Shown: piece by piece, positions 20,686-32,283 of the stretch | Layout: every line of letters begins with the position of its first letter | Position numbering within the stretch: the first letter of the stretch is position 1 | Source of the DNA: Strigamia acuminata | Taxonomy: Eukaryota > Arthropoda > Chilopoda > Geophilomorpha > Linotaeniidae | NCBI GenBank assembly: GCA_949358305.1 | Contig: OX442315.1 | Span: 558,001-622,000, forward strand | Direction of reading: 5' to 3' | DNA length: 64,000 nt | Made by a program: the position numbers and the translations under genes | Notes under the pieces: model-generated | Told to the model about the DNA's origin: nothing | Databases searched by the model: none | The model's input: only the letters and a program-made list of their open reading frames with translations

Positions 20686-23600
20686 ATGTCGAAGTCCGCA
20701 GACGGAAATCCAGGACGTCTTCCCATCCTTAGCGTAGGAAACTACAAACTTTGGCAGCGCTCAATGCGCATGGTACTCCGAAGCGAGGAATTGTGGGAAC
20801 ACGTAACAGAAGAAGAGGAGGAAGATTTCCTTAAAACAGCTGGGGACAAAGAGAAAAAGAAGTACAAGCGTCGTAAAGCCAAAGCATTAGGCTTAATATA
20901 CTGTTCTGTAAGCGAGGCGAAGAAGTCTGCGCTAGATGATTGTAAAACCCCAAAGGAAGCATGGGACATCTTAGCCAACATTTATGCGCCATCATCTCGT
21001 GCGCGACAGGCGGCCATGCGCCGCGAATTTTTGAATTTGCGCCTGGAGCAGGGCGAAGATATGGCCGACTTCTTAGGACGCGTAGACTATCATGTCCGCC
21101 AAATGAAGGATATCGGAGAGATAACTACGCCTGATCATCACGCTTACCAATACTTGGACTTATTACCTCGTGAATATTCACAAATTTCATTCACAACATA
21201 TCATTTGCCCAACGGTGAATTTCCACCAAAGAAAGTGTCTGAACAATTGCTCGCGGAACATATGCGACTCAAAGCTATGGATTCGCGCGACATAGACAAT
21301 TCTAAATCTCCACGTGCCTATGCTGGTGAAAAACAGCAACGTGGGAGAAATCGTTCTCGTCCCTCTCGACCGTTATCTTCGGTGCAGTGTTTTGATTGCC
21401 AGGAATTTGGCCATTACGCAAATAAATGTCCATTACCGCCGCGCCGAGATGACAAAAATCAACCGACAGCTTCACTTCAAAGGAAGCCAAGAAGTTCTAG
21501 CCGCAAACGCAACAAGAACTCAAATCGTGATGATTCGAGGCCAAGGGGGAATTCCAGCGCAAGACGGGAAACGAACTTTTTCGCCAGTGCGCCTCAACCA
21601 ATGCCCACAATTCACTTCATGCAATCACATGAATGGATAGTGGATTGTGGGGCAACGGATCATGTGTGCCACGTCCAGGCTTGGTTTCAGGACTTTGTTA
21701 AAGTTGTGCCCTTTAACATAGCATTAGGTCAAGGACATTCCGAAGTTCTTGGAAAGGGCAAAGTCCAGATTGTCACAATGATCAACCATGTAGAATGTGT
21801 CGCGAATCTCCAAGATGTGCTGTTTGCGCCAAAATTTGAGGCGAATTTGATCTCCGTATCAAAAATGGACAAAGCCAAACATCATATCCATATTTGGGAT
21901 GGAGGAGTCCATGTCTACAAATCCGATATCAATCATCCAATGCTTCGAGCCAAAGAAAAGGGCGGTCTGTATTACGTCGACGGCTTATGTACACCCTCAA
22001 CGGTCATATCAACAGTTAATGCGCCAGTTATACAGACGACCGCTCCAGCCCGAACATTAGTCACTGCAGAAGAGGACTACATTCAATATCCAAAGGCAAA
22101 GAAAAAGTCGAAGGACCCGGAACTGTTTACGGATTTTCGGCTCGAATTCCCTCCTTTACTGAATGAAATTCCTCCACCTGCACCAATTAAAGTAACCCAG
22201 TCCAAGACACTTCCTGTACCTACGCCTACCAATCCATTACCTCAAGTCCCATCCTTTGCCAAGACATTAAAGGCAAACCCACCGATCTCCCAACCGAATT
22301 CAAATTCAAAACCGAATTCAAAGCCAACCAACGCAAAGAAGGTTGCAGCACCATCGGTTAAAAAGGATGCGACAGGGATATGGCACAGCAGATTGGGTCA
22401 TCTCCACACCAATGCAATGAAACTTTTGGCCGGAAATGACCAAGTGTATGGTGTGACTCCGGCAGAAGTGAACAAGGAACTCTCATGTAATCATTGTAGA
22501 ATTGCGAAATCAACGCGCATTTCTCACAAGCCGGATGCGCACCCCATTTCAACTAAAGCTTTAGATCTCCTACACATGGACGTGTGGGGAGCTTCAAGAA
22601 CGACTTCCTACGGAGGCGCGCGTTATGTGTTAACGATTATCGATGACGCCACGCGCTATGCCTGGATATTTCCGATGGCCCAAAAATCCCAAGTGTTTGG
22701 ACTCTTTAAGGACTATGTCACACGAATTGAACGAGTGACAAGCAAACGAGTCAAGGCCATCCGAACAGACCGAGGAGGGGAATTCTTATCAAACGAATTT
22801 GACCGCTATCTAAAAGAGACCGGAATTCAGGCCCAAAGGACCAATCCACATAGCCCCGCTATGAATGGCACAGCGGAGCGAATAAACCGCACCATGGCGG
22901 ATTACACGCGTGCCATACTAGATGAAACTGGACTTCCAAACGAACTTTGGGCGGAATTCGCAGTGACTTTCTCGTACATAAAGAACCGGTGTCCTCATTC
23001 TCGTCTCAAAAATGAGGTGCCCTATATCCTGTGGCGACGACGTGCCCTTTCGCTCAGACACCTGCGCAAGTTAGGCTCCAAGTGCTGGGTTCATCATACA
23101 GCGCCTGGCAGGGACAAATTGGATCCACGAGCTTGGGAGGGCTATTTAGTCGGATACGCCACGACAACGCGAGGTTATCGCGTCTGGAATCCAACAGATA
23201 ACAAGGTTATCGAGTCCATTCACGTCAAAATAGATGAACGGCAGTCCTATAAACGCTCAAATCATTATCGAGGTCCACAGGAACCGTGGACAGGACCTGA
23301 TTTGGACCAAACGCATCAAGCGTCGCAAATTTATGAACAATTGCGCATTTCACAACCGCAAGTGAGATTTGACGACGAGTTGGAATATACCGATTGGCCC
23401 AAATTTCCGGATTCGGAAGATGAATGCGATACAGAATATGACTCTGACGATTCAGCTCCGCCAGGCGCTCAAGCCCGGACACCACCAGGGTCTCCAATTA
23501 GGATTCCAACACCTGTCCTATCTCCAATAATTTCTCCAGTGATATCTCGAGCGCCAAGCCCACTTATCACACCAGGTAATACACCAACTCACACACCGCC

Positions 23601-24324
23601 AGGAACACCACCGGGTTCACCACCACGTTTTGTGAATGCTCGTCGAGGCTCTCGAGGGAATGCACCTCAAGCCCATCCAGCAGCACAGCATGGCCCACCT
23701 CCAACTGGAGCTGCAACTGCGTATAAATGGCGTTACGTTGGAGGCGATTCAGTGTGTAGACACTGGAAAAGAGAGGAACATTTGCGCAAAGTACAGGAAC
23801 CTGGCAAATTAAAAACAGATGTTTATTATTTCCCAGAACCAGGACTCCGACTACGTTCCAGAGGTGACGTTGAGGAATTCTGTCATATGAATAACATTCC
23901 TTATGATCCCGAATTATTTTATTTTGGCAACATGGAATACGAATTAGAGGATCTTCCATTACCTCTTCCTAGAGTACACCTGTGTCGTCGTGATCCCACT
24001 AGTTACGCAGAGGCTGTGAGATTTCCGGATGCGACCAAATGGCAAGAAGCCATTAATGAAGAGTTGGACACTTTTGCAAAAAGAGGAGTCTATGAAGAAG
24101 TCCCGAAACCGGAAAACACGACGATATTAGGATGCAAATGGCTCTTCAAACTGAAGGAAGATGCTTTAGGCAAGCCAGCAAGATATCGCGCCAGATTAGT
24201 GGCACAGGGTTTTCGTCAGACGTTAGGAGTAGACTATGATGAGGTATTCAGCCCTGTTGTCAACTTTGTATTGATACGCCTATTCTTCTGCCTATTAGTA
24301 GTCCTCAAAGGGTGGAAGGACGCG
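20686..24324 (+). CDS. gag-pol: CopC gag-pol, 5' segment (interrupted by CopD)
   Basis: Starts MSKSADGNPG, with gag (GNYKLWQRSM, YLDLLPREYSQ), zinc knuckle CFDCQEFGHYANKC, protease DCGATDHV, integrase HHCC and DDE (LHMDVWGA, RTDRGGEF, NGTAERINR), and the start of reverse transcriptase up to GWKDA. At GAC GCG the CopD LTR begins. Removing CopD joins GCG to CAC TTA GAT at 30876 in frame, giving the conserved DAHLDVKCAYLYG. The combined frame is about 1,612 residues with no other break seen, so CopC was probably active until CopD landed in it. Confidence 0.95.
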
Positions 24325-24808
24325 TGTTGGGTCAAAGCAGTTTTCATTTCATGTAGTTAACGTCGCACCTTTTCCGGTTAAGTGCGATAAAGGCGGAATT
24401 CGTGTCGCATTGTTTAATGTCCCGAAATCGAGAGCCAACTGCTTTGGATTGTTTCAATACATGCTTAGCACTTCAGTTGGCTCATGTTTCACAATGGATT
24501 TCGAGTTGTCGTCTGCTATGATTTAGTTTATCTATTATTTCCCCCAGTGCATTATCCAGTGTTAATGCTGGCTTTGAGTTATCTTTACTTTGGTTATGTA
24601 AAGAACAAATCAACCTTTCCATCAGGATGATTTGTTCTACTTTTAGATCGAGGGCAAATAGCCTCGACACCTGTACATATTCACTTGCTCACCTGTTCTT
24701 GCCTGAATAAAGATGGCCGACGCGTTTTGTGCGGTTTCAGGCACAAAATGACTTTTGTTTCGTCTCCAGTTCCTTTCCCGGCGTTGACAACTTCACTTAT
24801 CATCGTCA
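24325..24808 (+). repeat. CopD 5' LTR
   Basis: TGTTGGGTCAAAG … CATCGTCA, 484 bp. Contains AATAAAGATGGCCGAC near 24706, combining a polyadenylation-like hexamer with the AAGATGGC motif, followed by the stem TTTTGTGC/GCACAAAA. Confidence 0.96.
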
Positions 24809-25908
24809 GTGGTAGCAGAGGATGGTTGATGGCCGAATCGTGAAGTTTTCCAGCGGATTTCATAACGAAATCGACGCCGGACACGTCAATTTGGGCGGAA
24901 CCGTATCCGCGCTTTGACGCGACGAGCGAACGTCGTATTTACGTTCACATCGCCGATTCTGTGTTCCAACGAGTGTTTGGGCGTTGGAAAGGACATTTAC
25001 GAACAGTAAGGAATTTATTTCGCATATTAACTGTATTTTTGGCTCATTTCAAGGCGAAAATGGCCACCCGACGAGCTTCACTGCCGACCATTTCCAAGAT
25101 GGCGGCCCCCAGTGCGAGGCGAGTGTAAGCCGTGTTTTGGGCTGTTTCTTCACGTCGTGGGAGTTTCCAGGACAGGAAAACACAGCGTGGCGACTAGTAA
25201 CCGTCGTGGGAAACGTTTGGAGCGTCGGGAAATTTATTTTGAAGCGGAATTTTGGCGAAACGAACGGGACGGACATTTTCGAAGCGAGTTACGTGTGCGC
25301 TGCATCGTACGAGACGAGCACGCGCAAACGACGTTTATTGTCGGGATCAAGAGCCACTATTTGCACGTACGAGTGCAATAGTGAAGACCAGGAAGTTGGT
25401 GGAACCAGAATACATGCTAAATTCGTATTCTGGGCGGGTTAGTGCATACACGCACGCCCGTTTGCTACGTTGGAGCACCGTACGTCGTCGGTGGATCGCC
25501 GTTGGAATTTTGGCGACGAATTTGTCCCGCCAACAACGGAAAACAACGTGCCACCTTCACAGCGTATTATTTATTGCATTTTCGGGGTCGAAATTCTTTG
25601 TATAAATTTAAGTTTTTGCTTTTGGGACCTTTTGTTTGTTTGGCACCCTTTAGGCATTCGCCTAGTGTCATCCTATTCTTGGCCAGGCTTGCTCGAAGCA
25701 AGGGGGCGATCCTGCGACCCCAGGTGTGTCGGACGGAAGCCCTTGTAGCGACTGGTCAAGTTAGTTGTGCTCACTTATTGAGCTGTACCCCGGGAGGTAG
25801 TGTATTGCATTCGCCTTCATTTTGGTGGGAAAGTGTATTTGTTTGTGTGCAAAGTGCTACAAATTGGTGAATTTTGTGTTTTGTGCGGCATTTTCTCCAA
25901 CAGTCGAG
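24809..25908 (+). promoter_or_regulatory. CopD leader: primer site and structured domain
   Basis: TGGTAGCAGAGGATGG at 24810-24825 matches the initiator tRNA-Met 3' end. Another AAGATGGCGGC motif occurs near 25095. The structured domain is closed by CTTGGCCAG (25678-25686) with CTGGTCAAG (25752-25760, one G-U pair). A second hairpin, GCTCA-CTTAT-TGAGC, follows at 25769-25783. Confidence 0.72.
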
Positions 25909-28900
25909 ATGGCGCTCCCGAGATTTGAGCGAGCTCAACTGCGACGGCAGTTTCTCGATTTAAAAATGAATGATAACGAGACAATGCGACAGTTTTTGGA
26001 TCGAGTGGACCAGAAAGCAGTCGAGGTTAACGCAGCAGGCCTGGAATTGACTCCAATTTTCGTCATTTTCCAGTATATGGATGGTGTAGGGCCTGAATAC
26101 GAGCCTATGAAGGCGAGAATTGATGATTGGCCGCAGGAGGACATTAATCTGGAAAGGATTCGCCAGGAATTCTTAATGCAATATGACAGGTTGCATCCCC
26201 CACCTGTCCAATTAATGGACACCTCATCGGACACAGATTTCTCAAGTGGAGATGAACGAGATGAGGACCGTGGATTGGGGGCTTCGTGTGTGCAGCAACC
26301 ATTGGCACACTACGCAGCAATGCAATGGAAAATTGTCAAATCACCTAACGTGATGTGTTATAATTGCGGCGGTTCGGGTCATTTCTCGAGAGAATGCCCC
26401 TCGCAAAAGAAAACAGGACAGAATCCTCAGTCGTCCAACGCTGGACCAACATCTCAATTTAGAGGACAACCACGTGGGAAAAATCGTGGAAAAGGAGGAC
26501 GTGGTGGGCGCAAAGCCAACTTAGTCGACAATTGGATTGACGACCCAGACTCTCTCTACATGGAAGTGGAGGAGCCACCGCCTCCTGTATCGTCATTTTT
26601 GTCAAATGGCCCAGTAGACACCGCTTGGTACGTCGATACCGGTGCTACTGACCATTTTGCCTTTTGCAAAGAGTGGTTTGCAAACTTTAAGCCTCTCAAT
26701 TACACAGTGCAGTTAGGGGAAGGGACCTCTAAAATAGAAGGAATTGGATCTGTGGAGTTAATTTCCACATATGGCAACAGGAGTAGAGTTGTTACTTTGA
26801 ACAACGTCTATTATGCTCCGAATTTTCGGAAGAATCTTATCTCTCTCGGGCGCACTGATGAGGCTGGCTTACGCACTTACGTTGCAGACGGCAAAATGAC
26901 TTTATTTCGGAAAAAGATTGAAGACCCATCGTTAACAGCTGTACGACTCAGCAATCGCTTGTATAAAGTTAATGGACATGTGTCTGTCACCTCTGTAAAT
27001 GCAACTGCCATCCCTGCGCAGAAGGAGGCAGTTGGCATAACTAATTGTGTAAAACAAACTGTATTAACCATGCCTAAAGTTAAGTGTGAACTAACCACTT
27101 CTAATGTGCAATCGAATGGGAAAACAATTGTTGCAACAAATGGCGCAGCGAATAATGCGAGCAATGCGAACAATGCGCGCACGTTTAGCAATGTGGTACA
27201 GGGGGTTAATCAGAATGGAGAGAATCAGTGTAAATCGACTTTAGTTGACCCAATTAAAACAGCTTTAACGGCTAATAATGATACTAATGGGAAGAAATTA
27301 GACAATGATAAAGCAATACCGATGGATTTTTGGCATGGCAGAATGGGCCACCTAAACTCAAAGGGCATTGTGATGATGCAAAAATCCACAGAAATTTTTG
27401 GCGTTAAATTAAGCAATGAGTTGGCTTCTCCTTGTGATGCGTGCAATAGGGCCAAGCGGGTTAGAGCAACCTTTTCTCCAATAGCAGAGATCAAATCCAA
27501 GGGAATTTTAGACTTAATTCATATGGATCTTTGGGGGCCCGCATCATGCAAATCCTTAGGGGGGGCTGAGTATTACCTCATTATTGTGGACGACCACTCT
27601 AGATATATGTGGATCAGTTTTCTAAAGCATAAAAGTGAAGCTCTCGCCCATTTTAAAGTATGGCAGGCAGAAGTCGAGCGTGCCACTTCTAGAAAAGTCA
27701 AAACGATCCGCACCGATAGGGGGGGTGAGTTTGTGTCCAAAGAATGGGATAATTATGCTAAATCTTGCGGAATCAAGTGTGAACGGACCAACGCCTACAG
27801 CCCCGAGATGAATTCGGTCGCGGAGCGATCGAATCGCACCATCATAGAGGGGGTGCGAGCTATGGAATTGGAAAATGGGTTTCCACACTTCTTATGGGCT
27901 GAGTTGGCAAATACCATTGTGTATTTGAAAAATAGATACCCTCACTCGAGTTTACAAGGACGGACTCCTTATAATGTTTTCTTTGGCCGACGTATGTCAG
28001 TGCGACATTTGCGCTGTATTGGGTTGAAAGTGTATGTGCCCATCCCAGCGCAAACTAGGAAAAGTAAATTAGACAGTAGAGCTTGGTCGGGGGCCCTAAT
28101 TGGTTATGCAATAACCACAGCTGGATACAGAATCTGGGACCCACACAAGAACAAAGTCTTTGCATCTAAACATGTAAAAATTGATGAGAATCAATATTGG
28201 TACGAGGGAACACAAACAGTTTCAAAAGGATTGGGAAGTGTTAAGGCTAAGAGGGGGTTTGGATCTGATGATTATATTCATCTAATTAGCGAATCCGAAG
28301 CAGAAGAGGAGGAAATTCCCCAAAGTCCCCCTGTGTCGACAACACAACAAACTGTTGAACCTCCTACGCAGCAGACTATTCCTGCAGCTACGACGGAGCC
28401 AGAGGATGAGGCGTCTACGTCTCAACCTGCTCCATTACCCCAATTAGACCCTAATCTACCAGAGGATGTTGCTCACACTGCAGGAGATGCTACTCCAAGT
28501 GAAGGCAGTGACGATGATGCCAGATATGAAGAGGCAGTGGCACAGTCTCCTAATGTAAGGGGCAGACATACTGGGGCGGTTGGGGGAGTTGAATTGCAAC
28601 AAATTGATATCACGAAATGGAAACGAGTAGAATATATTAGGAAATCCGGAGCACAAGCCGGACATGTTTTCATTCACTACATAACACCGGGTAGAGACCG
28701 AATAAGAAGTCGTATAGACGTAGTGAGATGGTGTGAGGACGAGGGTTTCGAGTACGAGGCGGGGCTCTTCGATTTTAAGACGAAGACACAACCTCTACCA
28801 TTTGCGGGGTTTTGCAATTTAGAGCCAAACACTTATGAGGAGGCCATGGCTGATGTTAGTCGCCAAGAGTGGGGCAAAGCCATGAACGAGGAAATTTCTA

Positions 28901-30360
28901 TTTTTGACGAACGGGAAGTTTACACCGAAGTGGACAGTATTCCCGAAAAGGCCACGTTGCTAGGCAACAAGTGGATTTATAAAATTAAGCGCGATCATAC
29001 GGGGAAAGTAACGAGGCACCGTGCCAGGCTTGTTGCGCAAGGCTTCAAGCAAAAGCCGGGCATAGACTTCAAAGAAGTCTTTTCACCCGTCGTGAACTTT
29101 GTCATGATACTTGTCTTTTTCTGCACATTAGTAGTGCTTAACCATTGGACAGATACGCACATAGATATTAAAGCCGCGTATCTGTATGGTGACTTAGATG
29201 AGCCCCAATTTATGTCGATCCCAAAGGGGTATCAAACCAAGGAGAACCGGGGAAAGTTTTGGAGGTTGAATAAAGCGTTATACGGCCTCCATCAGTCTGG
29301 CCGAATGTGGTTTCAGAAGCTTTACGAAAACCTTCTCCTGATGGGTTTTGGACCAGTACCCGGGTTGAATTGCGTTTATGTGTTGGACCGCGACGCTGTT
29401 CTCGTCGTGTACGTCGATGATATTGTTTTGTTCGCCAGGGACAAATATACTGAACAATTGGTGTTGGGTTGGATTAGCAACGTTTTTGAAATGGTGAATC
29501 TCGGTCCCGTACATATGTTGTTAGGGGTCGAATTTGACAGAGGGGGTGGCGAGATTAAAATACACCAGCGGACATACATTTCAAAACTCTGTGAATTGTT
29601 CAAGGTTGATGCCAACCATCGCATCCGTGTTCCGGGGACTGTAGGGACAATGATCCAGGGTGTACGAGAGAATGACGTAATTGACACAGCCTTCCCATAT
29701 AGATCACTGGTGGGAAGCCTATTATTTCTGGCCGCGAGAACAAGACCGGACATCTTGTTCTCAGTTATTGTCATGTCCCAGTACAATGAGGTTCATTCTA
29801 CTAAGCATGTTGAAATGCTCCTCCAGATCCTAAGGTATTTGAGAAACACTCAAGATCATTGTATCAACCTAAGTCGTTGCGATAATCCCAATTTGACGGT
29901 GTATACCGATGCGTCTTATGCGACGGACTTAGACAAAAGGAAAAGTTTTGGAGGGCATGTTATCTTCTTGGGTGGAGTGCCTGTGTTTTGGGCATGTAGC
30001 AAGCAGAAGGCTACGAGCTTGTCCATAATGGAGAGCGAATTTGTCGCTATAGTGGACGGTGTCCGTGAGATCACGTGGCTTAAGCGATTGTATGAAATAG
30101 ATGTTATTTCCAGTCTCTTTGGGAACGTCAAGCCGTTTGTCTGTGCTGACAGCACCGCTGCGATACAATACGCGAAGAATCGCGTGGAAAATAGGTCGAA
30201 CAAGCACATCGAAGTAAAGTTCCATTTTCTGCGCGATCTTTATGAAGCTGGCCTGTTTGATATTCATCATGTCAGTGGGAAGCTGAACATCGCAGACATT
30301 TTGACCAAGTGGGTTTCCCGCCCACGTCTTGACGCATTATGCGATCACATTTTTGATTGA
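25909..30360 (+). CDS. gag-pol: CopD gag-pol with shortened gag
   Basis: I choose the ATG in MALPRFERAQL; an in-frame ATG at 25822 adds hydrophobic leader-derived residues. Relative to the other elements the first ~85 gag residues (the GNYxxW region) are missing; the frame enters gag at the block equivalent to SSRARRAAM. The rest is complete: zinc knuckle CYNCGGSGHFSREC, protease DTGATDHF, integrase (WHGRMGHLN, LIHMDLWGP, RTDRGGEF, VAERSNRT), RT (YLYGDLDEP, YVDDIV) and RNase H (YTDASYA, IMESEFVAIVD, NIADILTKWV). No stop or shift was seen. Near-identical LTRs show recent transposition despite the short gag. Confidence 0.93.
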   Translation: MALPRFERAQLRRQFLDLKMNDNETMRQFLDRVDQKAVEVNAAGLELTPIFVIFQYMDGVGPEYEPMKARIDDWPQEDINLERIRQEFLMQYDRLHPPPVQLMDTSSDTDFSSGDERDEDRGLGASCVQQPLAHYAAMQWKIVKSPNVMCYNCGGSGHFSRECPSQKKTGQNPQSSNAGPTSQFRGQPRGKNRGKGGRGGRKANLVDNWIDDPDSLYMEVEEPPPPVSSFLSNGPVDTAWYVDTGATDHFAFCKEWFANFKPLNYTVQLGEGTSKIEGIGSVELISTYGNRSRVVTLNNVYYAPNFRKNLISLGRTDEAGLRTYVADGKMTLFRKKIEDPSLTAVRLSNRLYKVNGHVSVTSVNATAIPAQKEAVGITNCVKQTVLTMPKVKCELTTSNVQSNGKTIVATNGAANNASNANNARTFSNVVQGVNQNGENQCKSTLVDPIKTALTANNDTNGKKLDNDKAIPMDFWHGRMGHLNSKGIVMMQKSTEIFGVKLSNELASPCDACNRAKRVRATFSPIAEIKSKGILDLIHMDLWGPASCKSLGGAEYYLIIVDDHSRYMWISFLKHKSEALAHFKVWQAEVERATSRKVKTIRTDRGGEFVSKEWDNYAKSCGIKCERTNAYSPEMNSVAERSNRTIIEGVRAMELENGFPHFLWAELANTIVYLKNRYPHSSLQGRTPYNVFFGRRMSVRHLRCIGLKVYVPIPAQTRKSKLDSRAWSGALIGYAITTAGYRIWDPHKNKVFASKHVKIDENQYWYEGTQTVSKGLGSVKAKRGFGSDDYIHLISESEAEEEEIPQSPPVSTTQQTVEPPTQQTIPAATTEPEDEASTSQPAPLPQLDPNLPEDVAHTAGDATPSEGSDDDARYEEAVAQSPNVRGRHTGAVGGVELQQIDITKWKRVEYIRKSGAQAGHVFIHYITPGRDRIRSRIDVVRWCEDEGFEYEAGLFDFKTKTQPLPFAGFCNLEPNTYEEAMADVSRQEWGKAMNEEISIFDEREVYTEVDSIPEKATLLGNKWIYKIKRDHTGKVTRHRARLVAQGFKQKPGIDFKEVFSPVVNFVMILVFFCTLVVLNHWTDTHIDIKAAYLYGDLDEPQFMSIPKGYQTKENRGKFWRLNKALYGLHQSGRMWFQKLYENLLLMGFGPVPGLNCVYVLDRDAVLVVYVDDIVLFARDKYTEQLVLGWISNVFEMVNLGPVHMLLGVEFDRGGGEIKIHQRTYISKLCELFKVDANHRIRVPGTVGTMIQGVRENDVIDTAFPYRSLVGSLLFLAARTRPDILFSVIVMSQYNEVHSTKHVEMLLQILRYLRNTQDHCINLSRCDNPNLTVYTDASYATDLDKRKSFGGHVIFLGGVPVFWACSKQKATSLSIMESEFVAIVDGVREITWLKRLYEIDVISSLFGNVKPFVCADSTAAIQYAKNRVENRSNKHIEVKFHFLRDLYEAGLFDIHHVSGKLNIADILTKWVSRPRLDALCDHIFD

Positions 30361-30386
30361 AATGGATAACTGTTTAGAGGGGGTTC

Positions 30387-30870
30387 TGTTGGGTCAAAGC
30401 AGTTTTCATTTCACGTAGTTAACGTCGCACCTTTTCCGGTTAAGTGCGATAAAGGCGGAATTCGTGTCGCATTGTTTAATGTCCCGAAATCGAGAGCCAA
30501 CTGCTTTGGATTGTTTCAATACATGCTTAGCACTTCAGTTGGCTCATGTTTCACAATGGATTTCGAGTTGTCGTCTGCTATGATTTAGTTTATCTATTAT
30601 TTCCCCCAGTGCATTATCCAGTGTTAATGCTGGCTTTGAGTTATCTTTACTTTGGTTATGTAAAGAACAAATCAACCTTTCCATCAGGATGATTTGTTCT
30701 ACTTTTAGATCGAGGGCAAATAGCCTCGACACCTGTACATATTCACTTGCTCACCTGTTCTTGCCTGAATAAAGATGGCCGACGCGTTTTGTGCGGTTTC
30801 AGGCACAAAATGACTTTTGTTTCGTCTCCAGTTCCTTTCCCGGCGTTGACAACTTCACTTATCATCGTCA
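30387..30870 (+). repeat. CopD 3' LTR
   Basis: 484 bp, identical to 24325-24808 except for one base; followed by the ACGCG duplication and the resumed CopC frame. Confidence 0.97.
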
Positions 30871-30875
30871 ACGCG

Positions 30876-32075
30876 CACTTAGATGTGAAATGCGCGTACC
30901 TGTACGGCGATCTTGCGCACAAAGTATATATGCGCATTCCAGCTGGCGCAACATGTTCAAATCCAAATCACGTATGGCTCCTAATAAAATCGCTCTATGG
31001 ACTCCACCAGTCCGGGCGCCAATGGTTTGAAAAACTGGATCAAACATTGCGCGATTTAGGATTTCGCAAATTACCAGGATGCAACTGTGTGTACATATAC
31101 GGAACTTCCGCCGTGATGCTGATATACGTCGATGATATAGTTCTATTTTACGCGACGGATAGCGTACTGACGCAATTAATTGCCCTCATTAGCACCAAAT
31201 TCGATGTCGTGAATTTAGGACCAATTACGAAACTTTTAGGTGTAGAGTTCATCCGTACTCCCAAAGGAATCTTCATCATTCAACGCGCATACATACAGAA
31301 GATTCTCAAGAAATTTGAAATTATCGCCGATAAACTCATCAAGGTCCCAGTAACACCAGGAACGACGCTCGTCAAAGGGTCGAAAGAGGACTTGCCAGAA
31401 TTTCCCTATCGTTCGTTAATTGGCTCTCTTCTCTTCCTCGCATCGAGGACACGACCTGATATATTATTCTCAGTGATAATGTTGTCACAGTTCAATAATT
31501 GCTACAACCACACTCACATCAAGGCACTCATGCAGGTTGTGCGCTACGTAGGCAATACTTTGGATTACGCAATTGAACTGTCAAATTGTTCCAATGGACA
31601 ACTTTGGGGATATACTGACGCGTCCTGGGCCACCGAAGTCAGCACTTCTTTGAGTTTCGGCGGGTATATAGCTTATATTGGAAACGTCCCCATCGGATGG
31701 AGTTGTCGTAAACAAACCAGCGTGGCGTGCTCAACGATGGAGGCGGAGTTTGTCGCCCTCGTTGAGTGCGTCCGTGAGCTGTATTGGCTCGATTACGTCT
31801 ACAGTTCCGTAGCGATGCTGAATAGATCTTCACCACCTATAGTGTTCTCCGATGCGCTTTCTTCCATCCAATTCACATCAAATGACGTGGAGAACAGTAA
31901 AACGAAACATATCCGAGTGAAATTTCATTGGATTCGGGAATGGTACACAGCAGGTGCATTCCAATTGCGCAAAGTCCCCGGATCAATGAACGTGGCAGAC
32001 ATTTTTACCAAATGGTTAAGCTCACCACAACTGCGTCTGCTAATTTCCCGGATTTTCAATTTCAACCTATCGTGA
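30876..32075 (+). CDS. gag-pol: CopC gag-pol, 3' segment: RT and RNase H
   Basis: Continues from 24324 after CopD and its ACGCG duplication. Reverse transcriptase blocks KSLYGLHQSGRQW and the active site YVDDIV are followed by RNase H (YTDASWA, STMEAEFVALVE, NVADIFTKWL). It ends at a TGA after RIFNFNLS. RT would copy element RNA into DNA and RNase H would remove the template. Confidence 0.95.
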   Translation, partial: HLDVKCAYLYGDLAHKVYMRIPAGATCSNPNHVWLLIKSLYGLHQSGRQWFEKLDQTLRDLGFRKLPGCNCVYIYGTSAVMLIYVDDIVLFYATDSVLTQLIALISTKFDVVNLGPITKLLGVEFIRTPKGIFIIQRAYIQKILKKFEIIADKLIKVPVTPGTTLVKGSKEDLPEFPYRSLIGSLLFLASRTRPDILFSVIMLSQFNNCYNHTHIKALMQVVRYVGNTLDYAIELSNCSNGQLWGYTDASWATEVSTSLSFGGYIAYIGNVPIGWSCRKQTSVACSTMEAEFVALVECVRELYWLDYVYSSVAMLNRSSPPIVFSDALSSIQFTSNDVENSKTKHIRVKFHWIREWYTAGAFQLRKVPGSMNVADIFTKWLSSPQLRLLISRIFNFNLS

Positions 32076-32283
32076 CATTCTTAATTTAGTTTTACCCAAA
32101 TTTTGAGGATCATCGAGTTCCAGTGGGAATTTTCGGGCTTTCGTAGCGATTAATTTAACAGTACCCGGCTCGATGTTCCGAATTATTATTTCCATTATTA
32201 TTATTCTATGTAAAGTTACATTTAAAGTTTTTCCCTTAACTTATTCTTTATTTTTGCGGCTATTTGCCATCGAAGGGGGAAAT
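32076..32283 (+). other. CopC 3' untranslated region and polypurine tract
   Basis: AT-rich sequence ending in the purine tract CGAAGGGGGAAAT next to the 3' LTR. It includes ATCGAGTTCCAGTGGG, similar to the 3' region of CopF and CopG. Confidence 0.8.

Larger units (their letters stand above)
24325..30870 (+). mobile_element. CopD: complete, very young Ty1/copia element
   Basis: 6,546 bp, inserted in CopC RT with the target duplication ACGCG (24320-24324 and 30871-30875). The two 484-bp LTRs show one visible difference (TTCATGTAG against TTCACGTAG). Primer site, open polyprotein frame and polypurine tract (TTTAGAGGGGGTTC) are all present. It belongs to a different lineage from CopA/C/F/G (protease DTGATDH). 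Confidence 0.97.

Noticed and set aside
24482-24670. A 62-residue minus-strand ORF duplicated at 30544
   Set aside because: It lies inside the CopD LTR and is duplicated only because the LTR is.
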